NCBI GenBank assembly: GCA_907165065.1
Contig: OU015550.1
Span: 5,057,501 to 5,121,500 of the forward strand
Direction: 5' to 3'
Length of the DNA: 64,000 nucleotides
Origin: Caprimulgus europaeus
Taxonomy: Eukaryota; Chordata; Aves; Caprimulgiformes; Caprimulgidae
The notes beneath the pieces were generated by a model. The model made no database searches and was not told the DNA's origin. It saw nothing but the letters and a program-made list of their open reading frames with translations. Numbering within the stretch: position 1 is the first letter of the stretch; every line of letters starts with the position of its first letter. Positions 16,961 to 29,300 of this stretch are shown one piece after another. The position numbers and the translations under genes are program-made.

Positions 16961-18158
16961 GTTGTCCCGGGTCTGCTGGAGCTGCTCCTTGAGGAGATGC
17001 CTCGGTCCCTGCCGCACTCTGCCATTGTTCCCTCTCCCTGTTAATTGACACTGGAAACCGTCCAGATTTCTCCAACATTTCAGGAAAAATCGAGTCCGAG
17101 CAGGTAGCAGCAGCGAGGGTTGCTGCCAGCATCCATGTGGATACAGGTTTTGGTTTCAGGAGGAATAGTTTTGGCAGGGCCATGGTGCTCAGACACTGCT
17201 GCTGCCATACGGAGGTGCACGATGCCTTCTGTCCCCACCGGGGCTTTGCAAGCAGCTGGTGGCTTCCTGGGGGGGGAGTCCTGCGAGGATGAGTTTAAGG
17301 ATGGTCTGGGGGCTCCTTTGACACTCCCCACCAAACCACGCAGAGGAGTGGACTCACAGACCACCTGGGAGCAATCCCCTGCCAGCAGCAGTGGCTTTCC
17401 AGGCCCGTGGGGTCACTCTGAAACACCTGGTGTTCCTTAAGGAGTCACAGGAGCCACGCACCTTGTGATGGAAAAAAGGATGAGAGTAACAAAAACGACA
17501 GCATGCTGCCCCAGGCACAGGGTAAACACGTTGATTAGGGAGAGGAATCCTGTTTACCTCGGCTCTCTCAAACCACTTGTAGGGTTTGATGGTGACAGTG
17601 GTTTGGGGCTCAATATTTTCAAGCAGAAGGATAATTTTGAGGCAGGCAGTGCCAGGAAAAGGGAGTTTCTCTTACCCACCACGGCGAGCCCTGTAAACCC
17701 AAGGAAGTGAGCGCAGAGTTTCTCTGCTTTGTAAGCAGCATGAGATTTTGAGACTGAACAAAAACTCCTGGACCAGAGTAAGGCTTCACATTTAAAAAAA
17801 AACAAACAACAAAACCCCAACCATGAAGGTGAATGTTCATTTGGCAAGGGCAGCCTGTAGCTGTTCCCCTGACTCGCTGCTGTGCCTCTATGTGTCACTT
17901 ACCCCGTGTCTCAGCTTCACAGGCTGTAATGTAAGTGCTGATAATACTTAAATTCCTTGCAGGGACTGGGGAAGTCTTAGCTCTTCAAAATCCTCGGGTA
18001 CTACCTACGGTGATACTGCAGGGTTCAAACACGGAGGGCTTTGATTTACACCATGTCACAAAATCACCGGGGATAACACCAGGGAGCAGCTCTTCCCCGA
18101 GGTTTGTACAGCACCTAGTGGAGTGAGCGGGATGTTCAGGCCAGAGATCCACAAGTAC
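16961..18158. other. Intergenic, no gene recognised
   Basis: This is the upstream flank of the KLF promoter. Both strands lack family motifs or clear splice signals. Composition falls from GC-rich to average. No transposon was recognised before the CR1 copy that follows. Confidence 0.55.
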
Positions 18159-18555
18159 AATCATAGACTGGTTTGGGTTGGGAGGGACCTTAAAGCTCAT
18201 CCAGTTCCAACCCCCCTGCCATCAGCAGGGACACCTTCCACTAGACCAGGTTGCTCAAAGCCTCATCCAACCTGGCCTGGAACACTTCCAGGGAGGAGCA
18301 GCCACAGCTTCTCTGGGCAACTTGGGCCAGGGTCTCATCCCCCTCACAGCAAAGAATTTCTTCCTTAGGTCTCATGTCAATCTCCCCTCTTCCAATTTCA
18401 AGCCGTCACTCCTTGTTCTGTCATTCCCTGCCCTTGGCCAAAGTCCCTCCTCAGCCTTTCTGGAGCCCCTTCTGGTACTGGGAGGCCACGAGAAGGTCTC
18501 CCTGGAGCCTTCTCTTCTCCAGGCTGAACAGCCCCAACTCTCTCAGCAAAGAGAC
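18159..18555 (-). repeat. CR1 LINE fragment (3' end), minus orientation
   Basis: On the plus strand the segment begins with the reverse of the CR1 3' tail (ATCATAGACTGGTTTGGGTT) and continues through GGAGGGACCTTAAAGCTCAT, CCATCAGCAGGGACACCTTCC and the TCTCTTCTCCAGGCTGAACA block. These are all characteristic of avian CR1 read in reverse. It is about 400 bp long and 5'-truncated, as usual for CR1. Confidence 0.93.
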
Positions 18556-18629
18556 GTTAAAACAAGTCACAAGGAACAGCAGGCGGCTCGGCATCTCCTC
18601 ATCCACCTGTTCAGTGGAGAAAGTGGGAA

Positions 18630-18740
18630 GGAACGGAGCCGGGAGCGGGCTGGAAGCCCCCGGGACCGAGGAGATGGAGCCCGGCCCGGTGACCCCCTTC
18701 ATCCCCGGGGGAGAGGGAAAAAAAACCCCAACACCTCCCC
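18630..18740 (+). repeat. GC-rich dispersed repeat, copy B
   Basis: Partner of the element at 16609-16715, in the same orientation and about 2.0 kb away. It directly follows the CR1 fragment and precedes the SLC45A3 transcript end. Either a small duplication or a GC-rich avian repeat family that I do not recognise. Confidence 0.7.
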
Positions 18741-18925
18741 CAGGTGACTCGAGCAGGTGCTCGGCGCGTCCGGAGATGGCACCGGCAGCTCACGGTTCGC
18801 CGCCTGGTGCGGTGCCCAGTGGCCCCGCAGCCACCGGAGCTCCGGCCCCGGGCCCCGCCCCGTCAGCGGTTCTGGCGCCACCCAGCGGCGCAGCGACACA
18901 CACGGTTGTCCCCATTGAAACACCT

Positions 18926-18931
18926 TTTATT
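18926..18931 (-). terminator. SLC45A3: Polyadenylation signal, SLC45A3
   Basis: The minus strand reads AATAAA at the end of an A/T-rich, UTR-like block (18.93-19.05 kb). A short GT-containing segment follows, then GC-rich intergenic DNA. It is the best candidate for the SLC45A3 transcript end and puts cleavage near 18910. Confidence 0.55.
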
Positions 18932-19055
18932 TTCCTCCTTTTCATAAAAATTTATAATAGCCTTCCTCTTACATTGTATACAAAATATTTACTCTACTGA
19001 ATAAATAAAACACGAACATCTTGCAGACAGTATATGATCTCCGAAGAAAAACAGC

Positions 19056-19084
19056 ATCCATCCATCCATCCATCCATCCTTCCT
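19056..19084. repeat. (ATCC)n microsatellite
   Basis: Six ATCC units followed by a degenerate TTCC end, inside the predicted SLC45A3 3' UTR. Confidence 0.9.
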
Positions 19085-22000
19085 TAACCTAGAGATCCAC
19101 AAATCACACGTGAAAATGACATTCTTCCCTTCTCCCCTCTGCTCCCCACCTCAACTCTCAACACCCCCATCGCACAAAAGGAAAGGAGAGGCACAGCATG
19201 AATCACCCGTGAGAAGAAAGCAGAAGCAAGCACACCTACTGCCTGAAACAGAAAAACTCATGGTAGCCACCTCTGAAGAGCTTGTACCGATACCTGTAAG
19301 TCGTAACCAAGTCCTAGACAGATTTCCATGCTCACATACACCAGTAACAGCATGTAAGGGATGTGCTTACCTTTACTAGAACATACCTGTGTCCCTTGCT
19401 GGTTTATAATGTGATCCTGACACAGAGAAGCTGTTTTTAGCAAGAGCACACCAGGTTAGCCAGAAAGGACAATCTTACAAAGAAAGAAGTTGCTCAACAG
19501 ATGCTCTGGAAAATGCCTCTCCTGTCAGCAACAGCCAGAACTAAGAAGAAAGGGTTTTGGTAATAAGAGAGCACATGGACAGGGCCGTTTCAGTGACAGC
19601 AAATCCAATATCCCTCATGGGTCTGGGGAAGGCAGCTGCTGACAGCCCAGCTCAAGGTCTGAGCTCAGACTTCACAGCCAGCTCTTGGGACGTGGCTGGG
19701 ATCACACTGGCATGAGGCTGCAAGCGTGAAGGGTTATGAAGTGCTTTATGGACAGGACAAGGCCACGTTGAGGGGCACACTCCCACCCACTGCCAGGGCA
19801 GAGCCAGCCCAGTTCCAGGTCCCACCCAGTCCCTCACAGTGCTGGGAACCTCAGTTTCCCCTGAACCCCCTCCTCCTCTTGCTCCCTGAACTTTCCCCTT
19901 GCTCCAAGACTGCTGTGTGGTCTTCCATCCCTGCTGAACTCTTAGGCAGAAAAGTGCTCCCCGCTGTCCCCCATCTGCCCACCACCCACCCAGGACCTGA
20001 CTGCCCGTGGCAGTTTCCTACACCCCTCCTCTCCCTCTGCAAACAGCCATGTTCTCAGAGCAAACAGCCCAAATCTGTTTGGGCTTGAACTCCCACGGGG
20101 GACAGGGTGAGTGAAGATAGAGTTGGGTCTTGGCAAACACTCCTTCCTGTACCCATCTGCCCACGATGTCAGTAGCTGGCAGAAGGCCCAGCAGACTTCT
20201 CCTGGTGTAATAGGAGGGTAAGAAGGAAAGGAGCAATTACTGAATTTGCTGGGTTTTGCTCCAGATGGAGAAATGGCAAGAAAGGTGCCAGAGGGAGGGG
20301 AGAAATCAAAGATTCTCTTGGTGGATAAAGTAGCTCTTCTCATACTTGCTGAACTGGCTAAAACAAGAGCAGCGCAGCCAGAGGACAAGTAGATCACGAG
20401 CCCCTCGTTCAGACTGGATCGTGTCTCGCCAGCTGGAATGGAGAACGAGCTCTGCTATCAGCCCAGCCACAGGTCAGGCCAAAGCAAGACGCTGGGTGTC
20501 TGTCTGGGATGCAGCAGCAAAGAGTGAGAGCAGCTGGCTGCAGAGACACAAGTTCAGTCACTCAGCAGTCTCTTTTCTGAACAGAAATGAAGTAACTGCA
20601 GACACCTCCCCAGAAGCATATCTGAATTATGAGAAAACTGGACAAACCCAGCCTGCCCTCTCCTAGGACCACTGAGATCAGAGCCAGCACACTCTGGATG
20701 CAGACACCAGATTTGCCGGAGACAACGGGGTGCCAAGTCCACGACCCAGTGCAATGAAGGGGATGGGAGAACAGGAAGGCCAAAGACACGTGTGATCTGT
20801 CAATGAAGGACAGCTCTGAGACTCAACCCCCACTGACTAATCCCAAGCTCTCCCAGCTCGGCCAAGACACAGAGCCTGCTGTACGTGCCATGAGCCCAAA
20901 CCTACACATGTCCACCAGCTACAGCCAAGCTGTGCCAAAGCCACCTCAGCAGATGGAGGGCAAGTCAGTCAGGGAATCTGTCAGGCTTAAGCCTTCTCCT
21001 CTTGAGGGACAGATACAAGTTATGGATCCAGAACTGTAGCATCTTGCTCTTTCAGGTTCCAAACCAAAGGGCATTATGAAACAAGGCTGTCCCCCCTGCC
21101 AGCCCGCTGCTTTTTCAAGGATCACTTCAATGTCTGTAATGAAGCATTCAAGGCCTTTATCATCAAACCCATACACCTGAAGTTTAGTGTGGAAGTACTC
21201 TTTAGGCACTTAAGTGGCTCAATTATCAAAAGCACTTAGCATCACAGCAGCCTCCTTGGGTGAAGACTCCCAACATTTTACATAAGAAAAAAACTAAAAT
21301 AAAGGATATTTCAGCACTCAGGTAGAGGCCTGTTTGAGAAATCCTGGATCACTGGTTACTGATCACTAGGAGCATTCATCCAAGAAAGACCCCACCTTTG
21401 GTAATAACATTTTGCCTGAAAGACTTACTTCCTCCTGAAGCCTGAAGTGGACAGAGACCAGGGTAGGAAGTACTGACAAAAAAAAGTGTTTCCGTAGGTG
21501 GTTAAGCAGCTGCCAAATCCACCCCCAAAACAGCTGCATTTCAGCACACAAACCTTGTTGTGGGAAAGGGAGGCTGGTAGGCATATAATTTGAGAAGAAA
21601 TAAAACAAAAACAGTCACCCTTTTACGGGAAAGAAATGTTTAAAACACTTAGGAGAAGCCCTCTGAGGACCCATCTGCAGACGGGGGGGAGTAACCCTGC
21701 TCCCATGCCAAGGAATAGTCTGACAAGACCTGGCAAAAATAGCAACGTTTTGCCCTTCAGCAGAACCTCACCAGGGCATCTCACTGCCCACACACCTCCG
21801 CAGAAAATTAGTCACAAACACTTTGTTTGGACCATCCAGAGTGAAGGACTGCTGAAGAACAACTGCAGACTCACAGCCTAACCTCCAAACACCCCGTTGG
21901 TGCTTCCTGTAGGCAGAGTCTGGATCATTTTGGAGTCTGACTGTGGGCCAGGACCCTGACTCCTGGTTGGTGTACAGGTATGAGTGGTAGAAATCTGCCA

Positions 22001-22920
22001 CCAGCAGAATTATTCCAGCTGGTCCACTCGTGTCAGGAAAAGGCACAACAGTTTAGAGATCTTTTAGGGGAGAGAGCAGGCGGCAGTTGTGCACACCAAG
22101 GAGTGAGACATCAAGAGCTGCTGAGAACTGAGTGAGGAAAGCTAAAAACAATCATTTAAAAAAAAAAAAAAGTTAAGAAGTCCTTTCCATCTGATGCAAC
22201 CTGGTACATAGGTAAAAGGTAAGTCACCTTTTGGACTTGGTCCTAATGAAACGTTCCCTGTTTTTCCAAAACAAGAGATAGTAACTTTTCTCCTAAATGG
22301 TTTCTCCCAGTCAGAACAGAGGTGGGGAAGGATGGAAGTGTGCATGCACCCATAGGCACCCCTTTGCTCCTTGGCCAAACCTCAGCCACCCATCTTTTTT
22401 TCCCCCCAAGGAAATCTCCTCCCGGTGTCCCATTTGCAAAAGTATTGCTCAAGCAGTTGAGTAAAACTACAAGCAGCAAGGGAAGAAGACACAACTGTAA
22501 CTGGCAAACAGGAGAGCCAATGATTTCTTCCTTCTCTCCCCATACCACCACCTCTGCTGCCCAGTTTAGGTAGAATTACACAGAAACAGAACCCGTTATT
22601 AAAGGAAAAATCCATTTCCTTTCTCTCCCCTGTACAAGCCCCTTTGGTGCTGGCTGTGCAGTGCTTTCTTTTGCTAAAGGCACCTTTGGAAAGCACTCAT
22701 GGCCCGAAGCACAATGCCCCGATGCCTCATATTTACACCTGAGATTAGCCCTGTTGCATTTCTCTTGCCCCCAGCCCCAAAACTACCCCCCAGGGCTACA
22801 GCAAGAGCATGGGGAGAGCAGGTACCACACGAGGCTTCCCACAAGTGGCCGTGTGTGAACACCACACACATCTCACCGTGCCACGTGTAGGCACCCGCTG
22901 CTGCCCTTGTGCCTTCCGCA

Positions 22921-23373
22921 TCACACCGAGTACTTCGCCATGTCACTCTTATCAAAGACAACTTTGGTTGCAAAGTAAATGGCTACCAGGCCAAAGCTGG
23001 CAGCTGACACCATGTAGGCAGTCACTGACTGTGTAAACTGGACGATGGACCCCATGAAGAGGGAGGGGACAACCTGAGAGAGGAGGAAAGCACTGTCCAA
23101 AATAGCCAGGTCCAGGCAGATCCCACGGCCAGGAGCCACCGAGTCCGGTTCTCCCACCATCATCATGAGTGAGACATCGCAGGAGGAGCTGACACACAGA
23201 GCTGAGCTGGCAGCTGGAGGTGAGGAGGGAGAAGAAGAAGAAAAGAGGTTCCCAGCATGTCCATTCTGGTAAGGCAGCTTCTGGCTGGAAAGGAGGCCTT
23301 TAGAGAAGGCTGATTTCTTGTCCAGTCGAGCTGCATCTTCCTCCTCTTTGCTCTTGTATTTATGCAGAAATAC
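22921..23373 (-). CDS. SLC45A3: SLC45A3 last coding exon (residues 425-574)
   Basis: Opens after CCCCTAG with VFLHKYKSKEEEDAA, an acidic then serine/proline-rich cytoplasmic loop of about 70 residues. The last membrane segments follow (GICLDLAILDSAFLLSQV, SLFMGSIVQFTQSVTAYMVS). TGA stop at 22923-22921. Confidence 0.97.
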   Translation of the reverse strand, partial: VFLHKYKSKEEEDAARLDKKSAFSKGLLSSQKLPYQNGHAGNLFSSSSPSSPPAASSALCVSSSCDVSLMMMVGEPDSVAPGRGICLDLAILDSAFLLSQVVPSLFMGSIVQFTQSVTAYMVSAASFGLVAIYFATKVVFDKSDMAKYSV

Positions 23374-26300
23374 CTAGGGGAAAGAAGGAGGGCACGTGAG
23401 GGATGAGCTGGTAGGGTGGAGCCCAGCAAGTGAGGTGGGGGCAGAGGGGGCCCCATTTTTTGTGCCAGAGAGCAAAACCACCCTGTGCTTTGCATGCCTT
23501 GGGTCAGGCTTAACTGCTAAGAGGTGGGGAGTGCCCGCAGTGAGCCTGGCCCACGTTTGATGGCCTCCAGGACCCAGCCTGGCTTTTCCCAACTGGCACA
23601 GGATTCAAAGCAACCCTGACTCACCGGGGTAATCTGGCCAAGCAGTGCCTTTGTTGTGTTGAAGTTCTGGGGCTCAGCAGGCTGCTGCAGCCCAAAGCCA
23701 GCCCAGGCTCTGCCTGAGGACATTTTACACTGAGCCCTGGGTTGTCACCTCCTCACTGAGTGCCAAGGGAATCTGGGCACCAACTACAGCTCACTCCATC
23801 CTGAAATCAGCAGGTGCACGCTTGAAGGACAGGAGTGAAGGGTCAGAACCCACTTTAAACATATCAAAGCCAGATAATCCACTCCAGTGCAAACAGAAGT
23901 GTTCACAAAGCGGCTGCCTGGGAAGCCAAAACCTTCAGCAGAAGAGCCCAAAGGGCAGATGAACAGTTCAGAGCCCTGGCCACTTCTTAATATCTGAGAT
24001 ACTTAAAAGTGACACCAACTGAGATGGCACAGTGCTGGGAACTCAGGAAAGAGCTCTTTTCTCAGGTCTGCAACAGACCGTGCATGTATGACCTCAACCG
24101 AGTTGCTTCATCTGCCTGACCTGAGCCTCCTCACTCAGCCTAGAAAAGGGGGGGTGGGAGGAAGAAAAATCTTTTTCTTCTCACCCTTTTTTTGCTTCAC
24201 TCTGCTCAAGCTGTGAGATCTCTGGGGCATGGCTCCCTCCTGCAGTACTGATGCAGAGTTATTTGGATCAAAAAGTTCTCCACATTAATGCCAACAAATA
24301 ATGGGCAGTCATGTGCAGACAGTGAAAACGCCGCAGAGCTCCAGCTTTAAAACTCCAGGGCACTTGCAATTATGCACAACCACTGGTCTGCATGAGGTAG
24401 AGCAGATAACGAAGGAGCTGTTAATCCATCATGAGTATGGTGAGATTGAACAAACAAAATAAAAAGGGAAAAACAGCACCTGTTGGAGAGCAGAGAGCAC
24501 TGTACCCAGCTGCAGGGCTCAGGGGGGCTTGCCTGACCCGTCCTTCCTTTTGCAGGAGGGACAGGGACACATCAAGAGGAGGGAAATGCTGGTGCAGGAG
24601 TGTGGGCACTCCAGCTCTGTTGCAGGCCACCCCAAAGCTTTCAGCAGTCTTGGCACCCACCCAGCTACACCCAGTCCTGCCCCAGTGTAGTCAGCACCAG
24701 CCAGTCTCTGTTCACGCTGCCCCAGGCCGTGGCTGCAGATCTGTAGCACAAACAGTTTCAGATTCTATCAGAGAAGAGAAACCAGATGAGAACTTCACTA
24801 AACAGCAACCACCTTCCAAAAGCTTTACCCAGGCTCAGCTCAGCTGCTCCCTGTACCCTTCAACTCCTCAATTCTGCCTATGCTTATGGATTTATGCTTA
24901 AATGCAACAACCCAGGACCGTCACTTATCCTATGTGGAGCTTAAAAACCCTCCCACATGCCTCCTATTGCCATCAGACTTCAAAGCAACTCAAAACCCAG
25001 CACAGAAGGGGCATTGTGTGAGCCAAACTAGGATGTCCCCGGCAATTCCAGCCCTTCATATCTGACACTGACATTCCCAGAAGCCTGCTCAGCTGCCCTG
25101 AAGGCCCATGCCACATTTTTGTGGTTTCTATACTGATCCAGGCTTGGTTCCAGAGATAGGAGTTCTGGCAGGGGTGTTTGAATACCTAGCGTGGAGAATC
25201 AATTTAATTCTACAGAAAACAGATACTCACAGGAATGAGCTTAGGGAGAACTTATGCTTTAAAATTACCCTTTGTAACATAAGATACAACCAGAGGAGTC
25301 ACCAGTGCCTCAAGCAACAGCTTCATCTCCCTCTATAGTCAATGGGGAGTGGTGGGAATGAGGAACCTGCTCTCCCTGATCCCCTGCAGAAGGTGTGAGT
25401 GCCCACCACGCATCCCACCTCTGCCAAGCTTTCAGGTGCTGTTAGAACATGCAGATCTTCTCCTCCTGTTCTAGACAAGGTTTAGTGGCCATGCAAAGAT
25501 GAGAGGGCATGCAGGAGAACAGAGTGACTTACACAGCCTGTGCAAAGCAAGGAGCTCCAGCTGAGGTGGCCAACGATCCCGCACAGGGTGGAAGCAACAG
25601 CCCCTCTGGATGCCCCTGCTGCTGATTCGCTTTGTGAGGAGTGTTTAAAGTTTAAAAAAAAATAAATAAAAAGGTAAAAAAAAAAAAAGAGGGAAGAAAG
25701 GGAGCAGGAATCAGGAGGGAAACAAAAGCGATGACAGATTTCAACAGTAAGAAAAAAGAAGAGAACAGAAATGGGGAAGATGGAGAATTTTCTGCAAAGG
25801 CATTTTAGCAGCTGCTTCTTGTGGGGTCTCCCTGTAGCCTGCTGCAAAGTAGCTGGTAAAGGAAGGAGGAACTTTCCAGTTAGGGCAACAGAGAGACCAA
25901 ACCCAGCTATACCCAACCTCATTGTACTGAGAGTGTTTCCCTGTCAAGCCTTTGGCAAACAGTTGGGCATGTGGCCGTCACATTCCCAGCCTGCAGAGTT
26001 TGGTTTTCATCCTGTGGATACGATGTCCCTGGGAGATCCCAGTCCAACTGAAGTTTTTGCAATGCAGAACACTCCCTCGTACCCCTATTTTGACAGGGTG
26101 CCTGGTGCAAATTGGGAAGGGTTGGTCAGAAGTATTTGTTCCATGTGAACATCTGGATGCCTGTGGTATGAACTCCTACTTACTTCACTGCACAGTGACC
26201 CGCCTGCCATCGGGATGAAAGAGCTGCTCGCAAACCACAAATTAATTTTGCATTTGCAGCACAAGAGAAACTCCAATTAATCCAGTGTGCAACTTGGGAA

Positions 26301-29300
26301 CCTCCTAGGACTTCTCCACAAGGATAACATCTGTGGGACAGGATTACTTGCTTTTGTGTTGGTGTCAAAAGTTTCACAACATTTATTTTCCTTGGAGCTA
26401 GGGGAATAGGAAGAGCCTCAGTTTTGTTTTTACTGATCTTTATGCTGTGGACAAAAACTGGGAAGCAGGACCTCTAAGGGCTGAAAACTCCTGAAGTTTT
26501 TTAGGAGCTCAGGTCGGCAGTGCTGCAGATGTAACTTGGTTGCAGAGTGGTCACAGGTATAACTAACCTGCAGCAGCTTCTCTAAAAATATGGAGAACAT
26601 GGAGGAACACAGGACACCCGTTTCGATACACCAGTCCTGGCTGACTTCTCCCATCCTACCCACTCAACACTTTTTAAAACTGCATAATGCTTATTGTGAG
26701 CAGGGGATGTCTAAGGGAGGAGATGCTAAACTCTCATCTTCTCCATTTCAGATGATTCTTCAGAGAAGACTCAACCCGGAGACAAGAGGCACATGTGGGA
26801 AACCTCTGTGCACAGACACTTGTTTCTCTTCCATGGGCTGAACTGATTGTAACAGCGACAAGTGGCAAAAGAGGCTGGGCAAGCTGTCCTCACGGCTACC
26901 AGGCACGTTGCCCTCTGGAGCAGATCCCTACCTGTTTTTCATGATGATACAGGGATGCCAGTGTGTATGGCAGGATCTGGAGTGCAGAGAAGGTGAAGCC
27001 TGTGAGAGCAGCTGAGATGGTAACAATGATGACACTGTGGGAAAGGCACATGACGAAGGCAGCCACGGGGAAGAACACCACGCTGGCCAGGTAGACCGCC
27101 CGCGTCCCAAACTGCTTCACCAGCCGGTCCATGATTGTCGAAAAGAAGATGGATGTGACACACTGCAGGAACAGGCCCAAACTACCCATCCGGACACCTG
27201 CAGGTAAGCAGAGATGGTGAGAGATGCTGCCCTGACTGCACCCAGGCTGCACACAGCCAAACCCCTTCGGGACTCCTTCCCTCTCCTGAGGTGTCCAACT
27301 CGGAACAGTCCATGCAGAGTGTGGCACAGCCACAAACAGCCCTGACAACCACCTGGCTGGCTCAGGAAGCAGAGCAGCATCACCTAACATATTCCAGTGT
27401 TGCACCAGCTAAAATGCAGCTCCCCTCCTCCACCAGTAGCAAGTATCTCCTACATGTGCCCCTGGGCACCCCAGTCTAGCCAGAGGAGCAATGAGAGACA
27501 GGAATCCAAATGCCATTCTTGTCTTCGGAAGTTGTTGTTTGCACCTTCCTACTCTTGATCCAGGATCTGTCTGTCACCTGCTCATGAACCAGGATCTGTT
27601 ATGATCTGATGCCAAAACCAGCAACAGAACAAAAGGAACAAGGAATTGTGCTTAAGCCAAGGTAAAGTACACAACATCCACTAAATGACTGCAGTATCCG
27701 GTGGCAATCCGGACCTTACCCTATCTATCAGATTGCAGGGAATTAAAACCATTAACTCTTTGAAGCAAGGATCATTACTCAACATATGTTTCTGTGACAG
27801 CTAACACAATGCAGTCCTGAATTGCTGGAAGCTATACAGGGCAAGTGTTAAATAATAATTAAACTCCCTCTAAGTTAAACAGATACTCAGCACAAAGAGG
27901 CAGTGTACTGCAGAGCTCATGGAGGCAGGGAGTGGAAAACTCAAGAGGGAAAGATATACAGCTGGAAGAGGAGGGCCAGAGAAGTGCCTCCAAGAATAAA
28001 AGACTTAGATCCAAGAGAGGAAAAGAAGGGCTGGACAGTGAGTCAAGGCACAACACAGACCACAACAGTAAGCAGGTCATGTGCTGCAGTGAGCAGAATC
28101 TCACAGTAGCATGAAAGGAAGATGCAGCAAAGCCCAGCTACTGCTCCTGAGCATGTCCTGGCTTTCCCACCCCTGCTCGCCAAGAGATGGGGAGCACCAT
28201 CACCCCTCATTTAAAAAGAAGAGAAGAGCAGTGAAAGGACCTGGCAGCAGCAACTGCAGCTTGCAAAGCCAGATAGGTCCTGTTCAGCATGCAACCTGCC
28301 AGACCATTTTGCCACGTAACAGCTCAGCCCCAGACCAGGGCTGCGCTGCCAGATCTAGTTCTGTGCTTGACAGCTGGAGGAGAAAGAGGTGTTTTCCTAT
28401 GTGGTCCACTGTGCAACACTCTGGGGGCCACAGGGGAATGCTTTTTCCTGACCCATCTGCATGAAGTCTAGTTTCCTGCAAGGTTTTTTGGTGTTATTAG
28501 CAGAGGTGAGCCCATTCCTAGCTCCCACTGACCTCTCCTGCCCCAGGGAACAAGTGCTGCAGCCTCAGAGCAGCTGGTTCACTTCTCACCTTCATCGTAG
28601 TGGCGTCTGGCATCCGTGCCTGGCTTGGCTCTGGGGACACCGTGGTACAGTCCTTCCCCAACAAAGTCTGTGTAGAACAGCATGAAAGTCATGAGTGCCA
28701 TCCAGCTGCAGAGCTCAGCCACGAACAGGCGACGGATGACCTTGGGGATGCGGCAGTAGAGGCTGTGAAGCCGTGGCACCAGCGTGCAGAGGTTTCTCAG
28801 GGCTTGCATCATGTGCCTGGCCTGAAGGAGACATGAGCTCCTGGAGAGCTGGCAAGAGCAGCAGGCAGGAGGGGAGGGCTTAGGGGGAGCATCCTTCAGC
28901 GCTGAGCCATCCAGAACATCTGCCTGGGTGGCTGCTTCCTCTGTCACAAAGAGCGTGGCCAGCACACAGCCGAGGAAAATGACGGCAAGGAGGCTGAAGA
29001 GACACGTCTCCTGCCCTCCCAGGTATGGGGCCAGAAAGCTGCCACCCCAGTCAATGGCTGGAAGGAGGTAGCCAATGCAGCCCCCCAAGCTGATCATGAA
29101 GGCATACACGGAGAAGGCCTGGCGGCAGTTGTCCGGCTCCTGGAAGAGGTCTGAGAGCAGAGCTTCCAGCGGAGTGAAGCAGACCTGGCCACAGAAATCC
29201 AGCAATCCAATGCCCAGGATGAGGAAGGCAATCTCCAGCGGGCGAGGGTTGAGGGCAAACAGGCTGGCCAGGCTGCTGGCATGTGGGATCACGAAGAGGC

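Larger units (their letters stand above)
18910..22920 (-). other. SLC45A3: SLC45A3 3' UTR (predicted, about 4 kb)
   Basis: Runs from the SLC45A3 stop codon to the AATAAA at 18926-18931. No coding exon or recognised transposon lies inside. The only simple repeat is a short (ATCC)n at 19056-19079. It is longer than the human 3' UTR as I remember it, so an earlier polyadenylation site may also be used. Confidence 0.5.

Noticed and set aside
16464..17048. 194-aa plus-strand open frame in the KLF CpG island
   Set aside because: GC-rich sequence lacks stop codons by chance. Repetitive Arg/Pro/Gly content and overlap with the promoter argue against coding.
18876..18895. GCGCCACCCAGCGGCGC as a possible CTCF site
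   Set aside because: It breaks the CTCF core at the A/G positions that matter most.
18178..19000. Long plus-strand open frames of 189 and 249 aa
   Set aside because: They run through a reverse-oriented CR1 fragment, the GC-rich repeat and the SLC45A3 3' end; no protein family signal.
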